A DNA stretch of 22,873 nt. Origin: a virus. A program made the position numbers and the translations under genes. Shown here one piece after another: positions 6,355 to 11,977 of this stretch. The notes beneath the pieces were generated by a model, which saw only the letters and a program-made list of their open reading frames with translations, made no database searches and had not been told where the DNA came from. Positions within the stretch are counted from its first letter, which is position 1, and the number at the start of each line of letters is the position of its first letter. Location: IMG/VR virus record IMGVR_UViG_3300025889_001014, positions 1 through 22,873 of that record; one strand, given 5' to 3'.

Positions 6355-6675
6355 TTAAACTTTATCCCACAACTGACTTTCTAATGGTTGGTCTGTATCT
6401 CGCCAACGCAAACATCCATCTTCATCTTTATAATATTGAGGAGCATACTCATCTAGTTCGAAGACTTGCTTAAAAATAATCTCAGCATTCTCACACTTTG
6501 CTTCTAATACTTCTGCTAGACCACTCAGAACGGTGTGTGTGCGGTCTTCAGTATAAATGAGACTACTATCATACATCATATCCGCAACGGTTTGTATGTC
6601 TGTTGCTGTACTGCGAATATCACTCATCGCATGTTCTAAATCAAATCGGGTTTTACCGAACCTATTTTCACTCAT
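6355..6675 (-). CDS. hypothetical protein, 106 aa, inside the tRNA cluster
   Basis: The start is MSENRFGKTR at 6675; the open frame extends 40 codons upstream but that part is tRNA-Cys and tRNA-Arg sequence and is not coding. The stop TAA is adjacent to the 5' end of tRNA-Pro. The protein is acidic and helical (LEHAMSDIRSTATDIQTVAD, LSGLAEVLEAKCENAEII) and ends in an acidic aromatic tail. No family is recognised. It must be expressed from a transcript carrying tRNAs on both sides, so tRNA processing would release its mRNA. Confidence 0.65.
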   Translation of the reverse strand: MSENRFGKTRFDLEHAMSDIRSTATDIQTVADMMYDSSLIYTEDRTHTVLSGLAEVLEAKCENAEIIFKQVFELDEYAPQYYKDEDGCLRWRDTDQPLESQLWDKV

Positions 6676-6689
6676 TTTATTTCCTCGTA

Positions 6690-6764
6690 TGGACTTGCGG
6701 AGAGGATTCGAACCTCCATAGAACAGATTTGCAATCTGTCGCATCACCTTTCTGCCACCGCAAG
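6690..6764 (-). tRNA. tRNA-Cys (anticodon GCA)
   Basis: The acceptor arms 6758-6764 and 6694-6700 pair over 7 bp, with discriminator U (A at 6693) as expected for Cys and an encoded CCA (6690-6692). The anticodon loop ATTGCAA gives GCA, and the T-loop is TTCGAAT. Confidence 0.9.
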
Positions 6765-6767
6765 AAT

Positions 6768-6844
6768 TGGCCTGCCCGGTAGGATTCGAACCCACGACCT
6801 ACGGATTAGAAATCCGTTGTTCTATCCAACTGAACTACGGGCAG
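6768..6844 (-). tRNA. tRNA-Arg (anticodon TCT)
   Basis: The acceptor arms 6838-6844 and 6772-6778 pair over 7 bp, with discriminator G and an encoded CCA (6768-6770). The anticodon loop TTTCTAA gives TCT, reading AGA. It lies only 3 bases from tRNA-Cys. Confidence 0.92.
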
Positions 6845-6850
6845 ATACTT

Positions 6851-7039
6851 TTACTTCTGATACTTATTTGTATCAGCACCAATCATTCGACACATATGTT
6901 GAATGTCATCAATCATAAACTGAATGAGTTCAGCATTCTGTTCGGTTTTTGGTGTATCGTATTTCAATCTACGAAGGTTCATTGATTTCTCGTAGATAAC
7001 ATTTACTTTATCACATAAGTCTGATATTTTATGTTGCAT
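6851..7039 (-). CDS. hypothetical protein, 62 aa
   Basis: Start MQHKISDLCD at 7039, with a strong AGAGGTGAT ribosome binding site. It ends 6 bases before tRNA-Arg. The protein is all-helical and charged, with heptad-like spacing over residues 5-50 (DLCDKVNVIYEKSMNLRRL, AELIQFMIDDIQHMCRMI), so it may be a short coiled coil. No family is recognised. Confidence 0.6.
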   Translation of the reverse strand: MQHKISDLCDKVNVIYEKSMNLRRLKYDTPKTEQNAELIQFMIDDIQHMCRMIGADTNKYQK

Positions 7040-7053
7040 TTATCACCTCTATG

Positions 7054-7275
7054 TTATAATCCTAAGATTTTAGATGCACTCTCTCTAAACCCTTTACCAG
7101 GATTTTCTGTCAACCAATCTTTCAATTGCTCAAAGTAAAAAGCAGAGTCCTCTTCACCTTGACGTTCTAGTGCTTCTTGAGCATCTCTAGCAAATGCAAT
7201 TGCTTGTCTTAGCATTGCGCCGTTATCATTGAACATTGCTTTGCTTTGATATTTACCTGGACGTTGATTACTCAT
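7054..7275 (-). CDS. hypothetical protein, 73 aa
   Basis: Start MSNQRPGKYQ at 7275, overlapping the stop of the LPP20-like lipoprotein gene in an ATGA. The N-terminus is basic, followed by a helical hairpin (GAMLRQAIAFARDAQEALER, then DSAFYFEQLKDWLTEN) and a short C-terminal helix. The arrangement resembles small helical phage proteins, but I recognise no specific family. It is coupled to the envelope operon upstream, though it is itself soluble. Confidence 0.6.
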   Translation of the reverse strand: MSNQRPGKYQSKAMFNDNGAMLRQAIAFARDAQEALERQGEEDSAFYFEQLKDWLTENPGKGFRESASKILGL

Positions 7276-7928
7276 TGTGTCAAAATCTCCGTGACAGTTT
7301 TATCTTTAATTGCATCTTGCTCATTTTGTGCTTCTACTGCGGCATCAAGTTCTTTGTATGCATTCGTAGCAGAAATCTTTGAAAGTAAGATGCGGTCTTT
7401 ACGCAAGCGGTTCAGCAAAATCTTCTGCGCTTGCAAATCGGAATACTCAAGTAGTACATAGACACGGTACTGTGTGCCACTAGATACAACCTTACTCTCA
7501 GCAACTTTATAACCAGCAACATCTACATCAGCAATTAGATTGCTAGTAGTCTTTTCAATCTCCGAGAGTACGGCAGTATCAGTTTCATCAGAACCAATCT
7601 TTGACATAAATGATTTTGTCTGACTACGAACACGACCATTGATACGGTCAGCAAGAGTAGTCTTTGCATTCAGAACTGCCATGTCAAAAGACAACTGCAA
7701 GTCTGGTGATGCTGTAGTGCCGACTGCATAGATTGCTTTGTCACTCTCTGGCATCTCTGTAAACCATTTAGGAATTACTGCAACATTGTCTTGTACAACA
7801 TTTGCTTTATATTCATACGATGCAACATCAACTGTATTAGGCGGTGCAGTACCAGCAACCTTCACATCGTTAGAACTACACGCCGCAAGTGCAAGACATG
7901 CGGTACCCATCATAATATACTGTTTCAC
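7272..7928 (-). CDS. LPP20-family-like lipoprotein, 218 aa
   Basis: A type II signal sequence with lipobox LAAC (C17) follows a short N-terminus, so the mature protein should be lipidated. The body matches what I remember of the LPP20 family: a PKWFTEMP motif (about 54-61), then YAVGTTASPDLQLSFDMAVLNAKTTLADRI, then YRVYVLLEYS near residue 155-165. The start is GTG at 7928, with AAGGAG 7 bases upstream; it overlaps the stop of the small membrane protein. An internal ATG five codons in is less well placed. A phage lipoprotein of this size could alter the host envelope, for example by superinfection exclusion, but that is inference. Confidence 0.75.
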   Translation of the reverse strand: MKQYIMMGTACLALAACSSNDVKVAGTAPPNTVDVASYEYKANVVQDNVAVIPKWFTEMPESDKAIYAVGTTASPDLQLSFDMAVLNAKTTLADRINGRVRSQTKSFMSKIGSDETDTAVLSEIEKTTSNLIADVDVAGYKVAESKVVSSGTQYRVYVLLEYSDLQAQKILLNRLRKDRILLSKISATNAYKELDAAVEAQNEQDAIKDKTVTEILTQ

Positions 7929-8074
7929 TATTTCACTCCTTCTAGCACTTCAACAGTTTGGTCACGAAGACCACTATCAACGAACCAACCCATCGGATCA
8001 ATGTTCGTCATCAATTCAGGAAAGTTGTAAATAACAACTGCACCCAAAATAAAACCCACCAAATACTTCATCAT
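7928..8074 (-). CDS. 48-aa membrane or secreted small protein
   Basis: Starts at ATGATG (8074/8071) after a TAGGAG. The protein begins MMKYLVGFILGAVVIYNF, a hydrophobic segment of about 14 residues that could be a transmembrane anchor or uncleaved signal, followed by a polar tail (DPMGWFVDSGLRDQTVEVLE). The TAG stop overlaps the GTG of the lipoprotein gene. It fills the gap between two larger envelope genes with good spacing on both sides. No homologue is recognised. Confidence 0.6.
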   Translation of the reverse strand: MMKYLVGFILGAVVIYNFPELMTNIDPMGWFVDSGLRDQTVEVLEGVK

Positions 8075-8080
8075 AAACTC

Positions 8081-8608
8081 CTAGTATCTGTTATTACCTA
8101 TTATCAAATCTACCACACTTGATATTGCTTTGTCAACTGGATTCGTCTGTATGTACCCACTATTGCCATTGATTGGAACAAATCGTATCACCGGTTGTGC
8201 TTGTTGAACTATTACTTCTCGTTCTACAATCTGCACCTCAGGTTGAGGTATTGGTGTATGTGTAGGTAATGCATCAGACTGTGCCACTACAGGTTCTTGT
8301 TCTTGCTTCAATGAACAATTCATTTCTGTTTTAGCAGTAAGAACTTCTGGAGATACTTGTTGAATAATATCTTTCTTACCTTTTGTCATCGCCTGTTCAC
8401 ATGCATAATTTTCTGTAACGTCTGGACCAAACACATAATCACCTGAAGTGTAGTGTTCAACTCCATCAATGGTTACATCAAACTTCATAATACATTTACG
8501 AGTATCATCTATGTAAGGAAAAACTTTTCGGTCTATATTACGAACTTCTTCAATAGTATGTTGCCAGTTCGATACGACCTGTTGGTCATAATCACAAGGT
8601 GCATCCAT
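8081..8608 (-). CDS. hypothetical protein, 175 aa, Pro/Gln-rich C-terminal part
   Basis: Start MDAPCDYDQQ at 8608, after the GGAGG located at the end of the small lipoprotein gene. It has four cysteines (5, 39 and about 70 and 98) and a domain-like N-terminal half (CIMKFDVTIDGVEHYTSGDY). A low-complexity linker rich in Pro, Gln and Val follows (HTPIPQPEVQIVEREVIVQQ), and the tail ends IIGNNRY. No signal peptide is visible, which is odd because the neighbouring genes in the operon encode exported proteins. Family not recognised. Confidence 0.6.
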   Translation of the reverse strand: MDAPCDYDQQVVSNWQHTIEEVRNIDRKVFPYIDDTRKCIMKFDVTIDGVEHYTSGDYVFGPDVTENYACEQAMTKGKKDIIQQVSPEVLTAKTEMNCSLKQEQEPVVAQSDALPTHTPIPQPEVQIVEREVIVQQAQPVIRFVPINGNSGYIQTNPVDKAISSVVDLIIGNNRY

Positions 8609-8611
8609 AAT

Positions 8612-8770
8612 CTATCCTCCATTCAACCAATTACCAACTAACTCAACTGGACATTTATCTCGGTACTTACAACTCTGATACATGTCTATTGCAAGTTCAG
8701 TTGTAGTACAACCAGATAGTACGAATATTAAGGGCAGTAAATACCATTGCCTTTTGGATCGCTGTAGCAT
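8612..8770 (-). CDS. 52-aa lipoprotein overlapping the upstream secreted-protein gene
   Basis: ATG at 8770 lies inside the 3' end of the secreted-protein gene in another frame, with GGGGA a few bases upstream. The protein has a basic N-terminus (MLQRSKRQ), a hydrophobic stretch (WYLLPLIFVL) and a lipobox LSGC with C21, then a mature part of 32 residues (TTTELAIDMYQSCKYRDKCP...) with two further cysteines. The sequence is a textbook lipoprotein signal, and the frame carries the ribosome binding site of the next gene. The partly nested layout recalls spanin Rz/Rz1 pairs, but the upstream partner is not Rz-like and no lysis gene is nearby. Function unknown. Confidence 0.7.
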   Translation of the reverse strand: MLQRSKRQWYLLPLIFVLSGCTTTELAIDMYQSCKYRDKCPVELVGNWLNGG

Positions 8771-9060
8771 TTACCAGTCCCCAAGTTACCTAATTTGTAG
8801 TTGAGTTTAGGACGCTTACCGTTAGGATATGCTTTCCCGCTATAACCGCGCGGATCAATCACAGTGCTAATTACTGCTCTTGCCGCTTGCTCAAGGTCAA
8901 GACCTTGATTGAAAATGTAACGAACATCGTGCGGAAGTTGAAGAGCAGTATTGCTATCATTCCAAACACTGTTTGCAGGAAGTTTCCAACTGTCTAAGTC
9001 GCCAGCATTTGCAGTTGTCGCTGTAAATACAAGAGCGGCAGTCATCAAAATTTTCTTCAT
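8728..9060 (-). CDS. secreted protein, 110 aa
   Basis: The start chosen is MKKILMTAALVF at 9060 (AAAGG upstream); the open frame extends 7 codons further. Residues 1-19 form a Sec signal peptide ending TTANA, so the product is exported to the periplasm. The mature part has an N-terminal polar region, a helix (LDLEQAARAVISTVID) and a basic, glycine-rich C-terminus containing two cysteines (KCYSDPKGNGIYCP). No family recognised. It is the lead gene of an operon of envelope proteins behind the promoter at 9091-9119. Confidence 0.65.
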   Translation of the reverse strand: MKKILMTAALVFTATTANAGDLDSWKLPANSVWNDSNTALQLPHDVRYIFNQGLDLEQAARAVISTVIDPRGYSGKAYPNGKRPKLNYKLGNLGTGKCYSDPKGNGIYCP

Positions 9061-9090
9061 AATTTTACCTTTCATCAACATTATGTATAT

Positions 9091-9119
9091 ACTATAACAT
9101 AGTTAAATTACTTTGTCAA
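9091..9119 (-). promoter_or_regulatory. sigma-70-like promoter of the envelope operon
   Basis: Minus strand TTGACA (9119-9114), 17-bp spacer, TATAGT (9096-9091). The TGA stop codon of the upstream gene (9118-9116) is part of the -35 box. The transcript start does not carry the GTAAGATGA element seen at other early promoters. Confidence 0.75.
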
Positions 9120-9316
9120 TCATTTTCGTCATTAAAAGCGGAAATAATTTCAAGTTCATCTACTTTTGTCTTTAGTGCAGTGATTGCGAGTTGCATTGCA
9201 CCGGTATAACGCCGTGCTTCAGCAAGAGATATATGGTCGGTTAGTGTCCATTCAATCTTACGTTCAACTTCATTTTCTAGCACATCTAGATATTCTTGCA
9301 ATTCATCTAATGTCAT
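9116..9316 (-). CDS. hypothetical protein, 66 aa, coiled-coil-like
   Basis: Start MTLDELQEYL at 9316, with GAGGAAG 4-5 bases upstream, overlapping the stop of the previous gene (ATGA). The protein is acidic and all-helical with heptad spacing (LQEYLDVLENEVERKI, AITALKTKVDELEII), so it is probably a coiled coil. Its TGA doubles as part of the next promoter's -35 box. No family is recognised. Confidence 0.6.
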   Translation of the reverse strand: MTLDELQEYLDVLENEVERKIEWTLTDHISLAEARRYTGAMQLAITALKTKVDELEIISAFNDEND

Positions 9317-9630
9317 GTTACTTCCTCAAACCCTGCGAATGCTACGCGATACTTTTTATTACCAAATAAGATTTGGTCATTGACTGATGTAGAACGAAGA
9401 CCCCATTCTTTACCATCTTTGTCAACATGAAGAGGCGCCATAAGAGTAACATTATCGTTACCATCTTGTTCACCTTTCATAGACCAACTGTCATTGATGT
9501 TTTGTGTCCAGCGATACGCATACTCAAGACAAGCATCGATACCTGCTTCAACTGTGTTAAGTGGAACATCGACAAACGCAACAGTGCGAGGTGTCTCTTC
9601 AAATGCTGTGTGAATAACTGCTAGTTTCAT
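9313..9630 (-). CDS. hypothetical protein, 105 aa
   Basis: Start MKLAVIHTAF at 9630, with AAGGAAG upstream and a 4-base overlap with the preceding stop. A mixed alpha/beta protein: it starts with a short strand (KLAVIHTAF), then a helix (AGIDACLEYAYRWTQNI), and ends in strands (QILFGNKKYRVAFAGFEEV). From memory similar small proteins occur in cyanophage and roseophage genomes, but I can name no function. Confidence 0.6.
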   Translation of the reverse strand: MKLAVIHTAFEETPRTVAFVDVPLNTVEAGIDACLEYAYRWTQNINDSWSMKGEQDGNDNVTLMAPLHVDKDGKEWGLRSTSVNDQILFGNKKYRVAFAGFEEVT

Positions 9631-9785
9631 AATGTAACTTCCTTCTTGTAAACCTCATACGCTTCAAGAGTTTTCATGTCTTGCGCCATAGGATTCTTTT
9701 CAATAAACTCAATCAACTGTTCCATTGTGAACCCAAAGAACTCACAACGCTTTTTCAGAACAGTCATAGCACCTTTAATTCTCAT
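9627..9785 (-). CDS. hypothetical protein, 52 aa
   Basis: The start chosen is MRIKGAMTVL at 9785, because AAGGAG lies 7 bases upstream and the extended frame would overlap the gene before it. It is a small helical protein with a basic N-terminal half (VLKKRCEFFGF) and an acidic-helical C-terminal half (EQLIEFIEKNPMAQDMK). No recognised domain. Confidence 0.55.
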   Translation of the reverse strand: MRIKGAMTVLKKRCEFFGFTMEQLIEFIEKNPMAQDMKTLEAYEVYKKEVTL

Positions 9786-9796
9786 AACAAATCTCC

Positions 9797-10135
9797 TTAG
9801 CAGATACCTGCCCAACGAATGCGACCTTCAAAACTATCTGTGTCGAACACTGTCGCTCTTGCGAAGTTTGTAGCAGGAGCATTCCATCCTGCCGCCATCA
9901 ACACATCACCTTCAACAAATTTCTTTGTTGCTTTCTTCACAATGAAACTGTGAACGCTACGTTCATCATCGCCGCGACACTGAATAATCTTAATGTAGTT
10001 GCGACCTTCTTTAGCAATCCACTTCATATCATCTTTCTGACTACTGTTGATTTCGGCACGTTCACACCAGTCAATCCAGTCTGCATGAACATAGTCAATG
10101 TAGTCAGCGATGTTTTTTTCAGTCACTTGATTCAT
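9797..10135 (-). CDS. hypothetical protein, 112 aa
   Basis: First gene behind the promoter at 10170-10198; start MNQVTEKNIA at 10135. An N-terminal helical part (IADYIDYVHADWIDWCERA) is followed by a beta-rich region (RNYIKIIQCRGDDERSVHSF) and a C-terminal segment with KFVEGDVLMAAGWNAPATNFARATVF. From memory, proteins of this type are common in marine phage early regions. The function is unknown and no catalytic motif stands out. Confidence 0.6.
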   Translation of the reverse strand: MNQVTEKNIADYIDYVHADWIDWCERAEINSSQKDDMKWIAKEGRNYIKIIQCRGDDERSVHSFIVKKATKKFVEGDVLMAAGWNAPATNFARATVFDTDSFEGRIRWAGIC

Positions 10136-10169
10136 AATTTTCTCTCTTCTCTATTCAACTTACATTATA

Positions 10170-10198
10170 ACTATACCAAAAGAATACATGTTTGTCAA
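10170..10198 (-). promoter_or_regulatory. sigma-70-like early promoter
   Basis: Minus strand TTGACA (10198-10193), 17-bp spacer, TATAGT (10175-10170). The transcript should begin GTAAGTTGAATAG, a shortened form of the shared 5' element. The stop codon TGA of the preceding 39-aa gene lies within the -35 box. Confidence 0.8.
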
Positions 10199-10314
10199 GT
10201 CTTTTTTTCAATTTTTTTCAATTTTTTTTCGAAAATTTTTGACCAATTTTCTTTGAATTTTTTATCGTCTGCATTCTTACGAGGTGCAGAACCTTTACCG
10301 TTCTGTGGATTCAT
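10195..10314 (-). CDS. 39-aa conserved small phage protein
   Basis: Protein MNPQNGKGSAPRKNADDKKF, then NWSKIFEKK and a lysine-rich tail. The NGKGSxPR start followed by a short NW.KIFxKK helix is a pattern I remember in many marine phage small proteins. It starts 20 bases inside the end of the upstream gene. Its TGA (10197-10195) lies in the TTGACA of the next promoter. The A-rich coding strand (seen as T-runs on the plus strand) encodes the lysines and should not be mistaken for a terminator. Highly basic; it may bind nucleic acid or another phage protein (inference). Confidence 0.7.
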   Translation of the reverse strand: MNPQNGKGSAPRKNADDKKFKENWSKIFEKKLKKIEKKT

Positions 10315-10627
10315 TTAATTTCAGATTGCCTTGCTTTTCTTTTTCCATGTCATCTAACATGTTATACAAACCAATCTTCACCGTATATGCAAAGAAGTAG
10401 TTTGTGACTTGGTCATCATCTGATAGATTTTCAAAGTTTGGTGCGAGAAAGTTCTCAACCTCAAGTAAGTCTTTGTTGATTACATCTCGGATGCCTGCTC
10501 TGACTATCAGACCCATATCTTCATCACTACCCTCAAAAGTAAAGACAGCGGAACCGTCAGGCAGTTCCGTGTCGGTAACTTTAAGACTTGCGAGGGTTGT
10601 ATCGTTGAAATCCTTTTTGGATGGCAT
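10295..10627 (-). CDS. hypothetical protein, 110 aa
   Basis: Start MPSKKDFNDT at 10627, with GGAG 7 bases upstream, although this overlaps the previous gene by 47 bases. The protein is acidic; an N-terminal beta part (VTDTELPDGSAVFTFEGSDEDM) precedes a helical C-terminal half (YFFAYTVKIGLYNMLDDMEKE). It looks like the small acidic proteins of early T4-like operons. No known domain is recognised. Confidence 0.6.
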   Translation of the reverse strand: MPSKKDFNDTTLASLKVTDTELPDGSAVFTFEGSDEDMGLIVRAGIRDVINKDLLEVENFLAPNFENLSDDDQVTNYFFAYTVKIGLYNMLDDMEKEKQGNLKLNESTER

Positions 10628-10814
10628 CGATAAACTCCTTCTTAGAGAAGACTGCGTTAGTAGGACCTGATAAGTCGGTCACAAATCTATAGTTCTTATA
10701 GACAGTGTGGTAGATTTTACCAGCGTGAGATGAGGGTGAATATACAAACCCTCTGAAGTTGTACGATGGAAGTGTATCCATATTCATTTCATTCTTCTTT
10801 AGATAGCGCATCAT
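10581..10814 (-). CDS. hypothetical protein, 77 aa
   Basis: Start at ATGATG (10814) after AGGAG; first gene behind the promoter at 10847-10876. It has a beta-rich middle with aromatic residues (NFRGFVYSPSSHAGKIYHTV, YKNYRFVTDLSGPTNAVF) and a basic helical end (KKEFIDAIQKGFQRYN). No family is recognised. Confidence 0.6.
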   Translation of the reverse strand: MMRYLKKNEMNMDTLPSYNFRGFVYSPSSHAGKIYHTVYKNYRFVTDLSGPTNAVFSKKEFIDAIQKGFQRYNPRKS

Positions 10815-10995
10815 TTTCTCCTATGCGTCTGTGTAATGAGTTTCTTACTATACTATAGTTATGTCTGCAATGTCAACTGTTTTGTATGGCAAGAATAAAA
10901 AATATCTTTTGCCGCTACTTTCGCCATGGTAACTCTGAATTTGACGTTACCCAATACTATATAGGGTGTCCCCTTTTCAGAAACAAATAAAACCT
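10815..10995 (-). other. 181-base intergenic region with promoter and hairpins
   Basis: This is the longest non-coding stretch of the early region except the thyX upstream region. It holds the promoter at 10847-10876, an inverted repeat GGTAAC/GTTACC (10928-10933 with 10946-10951) and a second imperfect one, GGCAA/TTGCC. No strong terminator with a T-run is visible, and no open frame has a ribosome binding site. Confidence 0.5.
10847..10876 (-). promoter_or_regulatory. sigma-70-like promoter
   Basis: Minus strand TTGACA (10876-10871), 18-bp spacer, TATAGT (10852-10847). It is 33 bases upstream of the ATG of the 77-aa gene. It lacks the GTAAGATGA start element. Confidence 0.65.
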
Positions 10996-11208
10996 TTACC
11001 TTTCCAAGATAACATAGTCACCAAAGAACCTGTCAAACACACTGACTAAGTTCTCATAATCACCTGATTTCATTTCTTCAATAATCTCTTCTGTATCAAA
11101 CCCCAAGTCACGCCCCCATTTCTCTGCTCTAGCAAGAAGGAAGAATGCGTTACCCTCAGGACCCGTCAGGTCAATGACAGGTGTTCGGTCTATCTTTTCT
11201 CTAATCAT
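10996..11208 (-). CDS. conserved small phage protein, 70 aa
   Basis: The start is taken at ATG 11208 (GAGGAG 10 bases upstream); a TTG two codons earlier is also possible. The sequence PVIDLTGPEGNAFFLLARAE, followed by a helix and then SGDYENLVSVFDRFFGDYV, matches a short protein I remember from many marine phages, where a VIDLTGPxGNAF start and a GDYENL...GDYV end are constant. Its role is not known. It overlaps the upstream gene by 8 bases and closes the operon that starts at 11860. Confidence 0.7.
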   Translation of the reverse strand: MIREKIDRTPVIDLTGPEGNAFFLLARAEKWGRDLGFDTEEIIEEMKSGDYENLVSVFDRFFGDYVILER

Positions 11209-11422
11209 TTGCAATAAACTCCTCTAAGGTAGGACGCTCACGATTACCACGAACATAGGAACGAAACGCAGATATTATTTGCATCTTGGTTTCGCTACCT
11301 TCAGCAAGGTTGTATAATCGTTGTTGGTTATCACGACCTGCAGTCCAAACACGATGGTCATCACTATAGTCATAGAACCAATCGTGCATGGATGCTTCAT
11401 TGAAAAATTGTTCTATATTCAT
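11201..11422 (-). CDS. hypothetical protein, 73 aa
   Basis: Start MNIEQFFNEA at 11422, with AAGGAATAAGT before it. Acidic at the ends, with an aromatic-rich N-terminal half (MHDWFYDYSDDHRVW) and a helical middle containing a basic patch (KMQIISAFRSYVRGNRER). No known family. It is the middle gene of a three-gene early operon. Confidence 0.6.
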   Translation of the reverse strand: MNIEQFFNEASMHDWFYDYSDDHRVWTAGRDNQQRLYNLAEGSETKMQIISAFRSYVRGNRERPTLEEFIAND

Positions 11423-11431
11423 ACTTATTCC

Positions 11432-11860
11432 TTATGCAGTGTAAATGTAAGGTTTGTTCCACTGACCAACTTTCAGTGACAAGTAGTAAGCAGTGTCGAA
11501 GTAGTCAGTCATTGCATCGCTGTTATCGTACCACTTAGTACCTTTCATTGCGGCAATCATCTCATCAACAAAGTTTGCTTCTTTCTCAGCACCGACTTTT
11601 CTGTACCAATCAGCAGAATGGTAAGGGTTAATGTCGTAGTAGTCACTGACACCACCGAAGTAGTTGAAACCACGGCGCTCATTTTCTTGTTCGTAGTACT
11701 TGTTAGAAGCACCAATCAAGTCAAGCGCACCTTCTTTGATTTTGACAACTAAAGAAGAATGATGATTAATACCGATTGTCACTTTGACACCGTATTTCTT
11801 AGCAACTGCTTTGATGGCAGGAGTAAGTTCTTTCTTAGTCTCTTGTGAAATATATGCCAT
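11432..11860 (-). CDS. conserved marine-phage protein, 142 aa
   Basis: Start MAYISQETKKELTPAIKAV at 11860, with AAAGGAAA before it. The sequence continues KKYGVKVTIGINHHSSLVVK and ends with a DEMIAAMKGTKWYDNSD block and NKPYIYTA. This protein (MAYISQE...AIK.V.KKYG...HHSSLVV...MKG.KWYDNSD.MTDYFD) is one I remember as highly recurrent in marine and other phages. No function is assigned to it in my knowledge. It is the first gene behind the near-consensus promoter at 11899-11927. Confidence 0.75.
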   Translation of the reverse strand: MAYISQETKKELTPAIKAVAKKYGVKVTIGINHHSSLVVKIKEGALDLIGASNKYYEQENERRGFNYFGGVSDYYDINPYHSADWYRKVGAEKEANFVDEMIAAMKGTKWYDNSDAMTDYFDTAYYLSLKVGQWNKPYIYTA

Positions 11861-11898
11861 GTTGATTTCCTTTCTCTCTCAACTCATCTTACATATAC

Positions 11899-11927
11899 AT
11901 TATAGGACATATTTCGGTGAATGTCAA
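11899..11927 (-). promoter_or_regulatory. near-consensus sigma-70 early promoter
   Basis: Minus strand TTGACA (11927-11922), 17-bp spacer, TATAAT (11904-11899), both boxes perfect. The transcript should begin GTAAGATGAGTTG (11892-11880), identical over 13 bases to the promoter at 3305. Confidence 0.88.
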
Positions 11928-11977
11928 GGGAAAATTGAAAAAAGTTTACCATGCAAATCAAGCACTTAGAATTTTTT

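Noticed and set aside
6148-6473. Plus-strand frames across the tRNA genes
   Set aside because: These read the complement of tRNA-Thr and tRNA-Pro (typical spurious peptides such as GDAGFEPTTLC) and have no ribosome binding site.
6767-6985. Plus-strand 72-codon frame beginning MACPVGFEPTT
   Set aside because: It is the antisense of tRNA-Arg, a well-known false ORF pattern.
8612-9060. Spanin (Rz/Rz1) reading of the overlapping secreted and lipoprotein genes
   Set aside because: The outer gene has a cleavable signal peptide rather than an Rz-type membrane anchor with coiled coil, the overlap is only partial, and the lysis genes are 10 kb away.
10200-10260. Long T-runs on the plus strand, looking like a terminator
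   Set aside because: They are the complement of the lysine-rich 3' part of the 39-aa gene on the minus strand, and no stable hairpin precedes them.
10884-10952. 22-codon minus-strand frame MAKVAAKDIFYSC
   Set aside because: It has no ribosome binding site and its sequence is covered by hairpins and the promoter.
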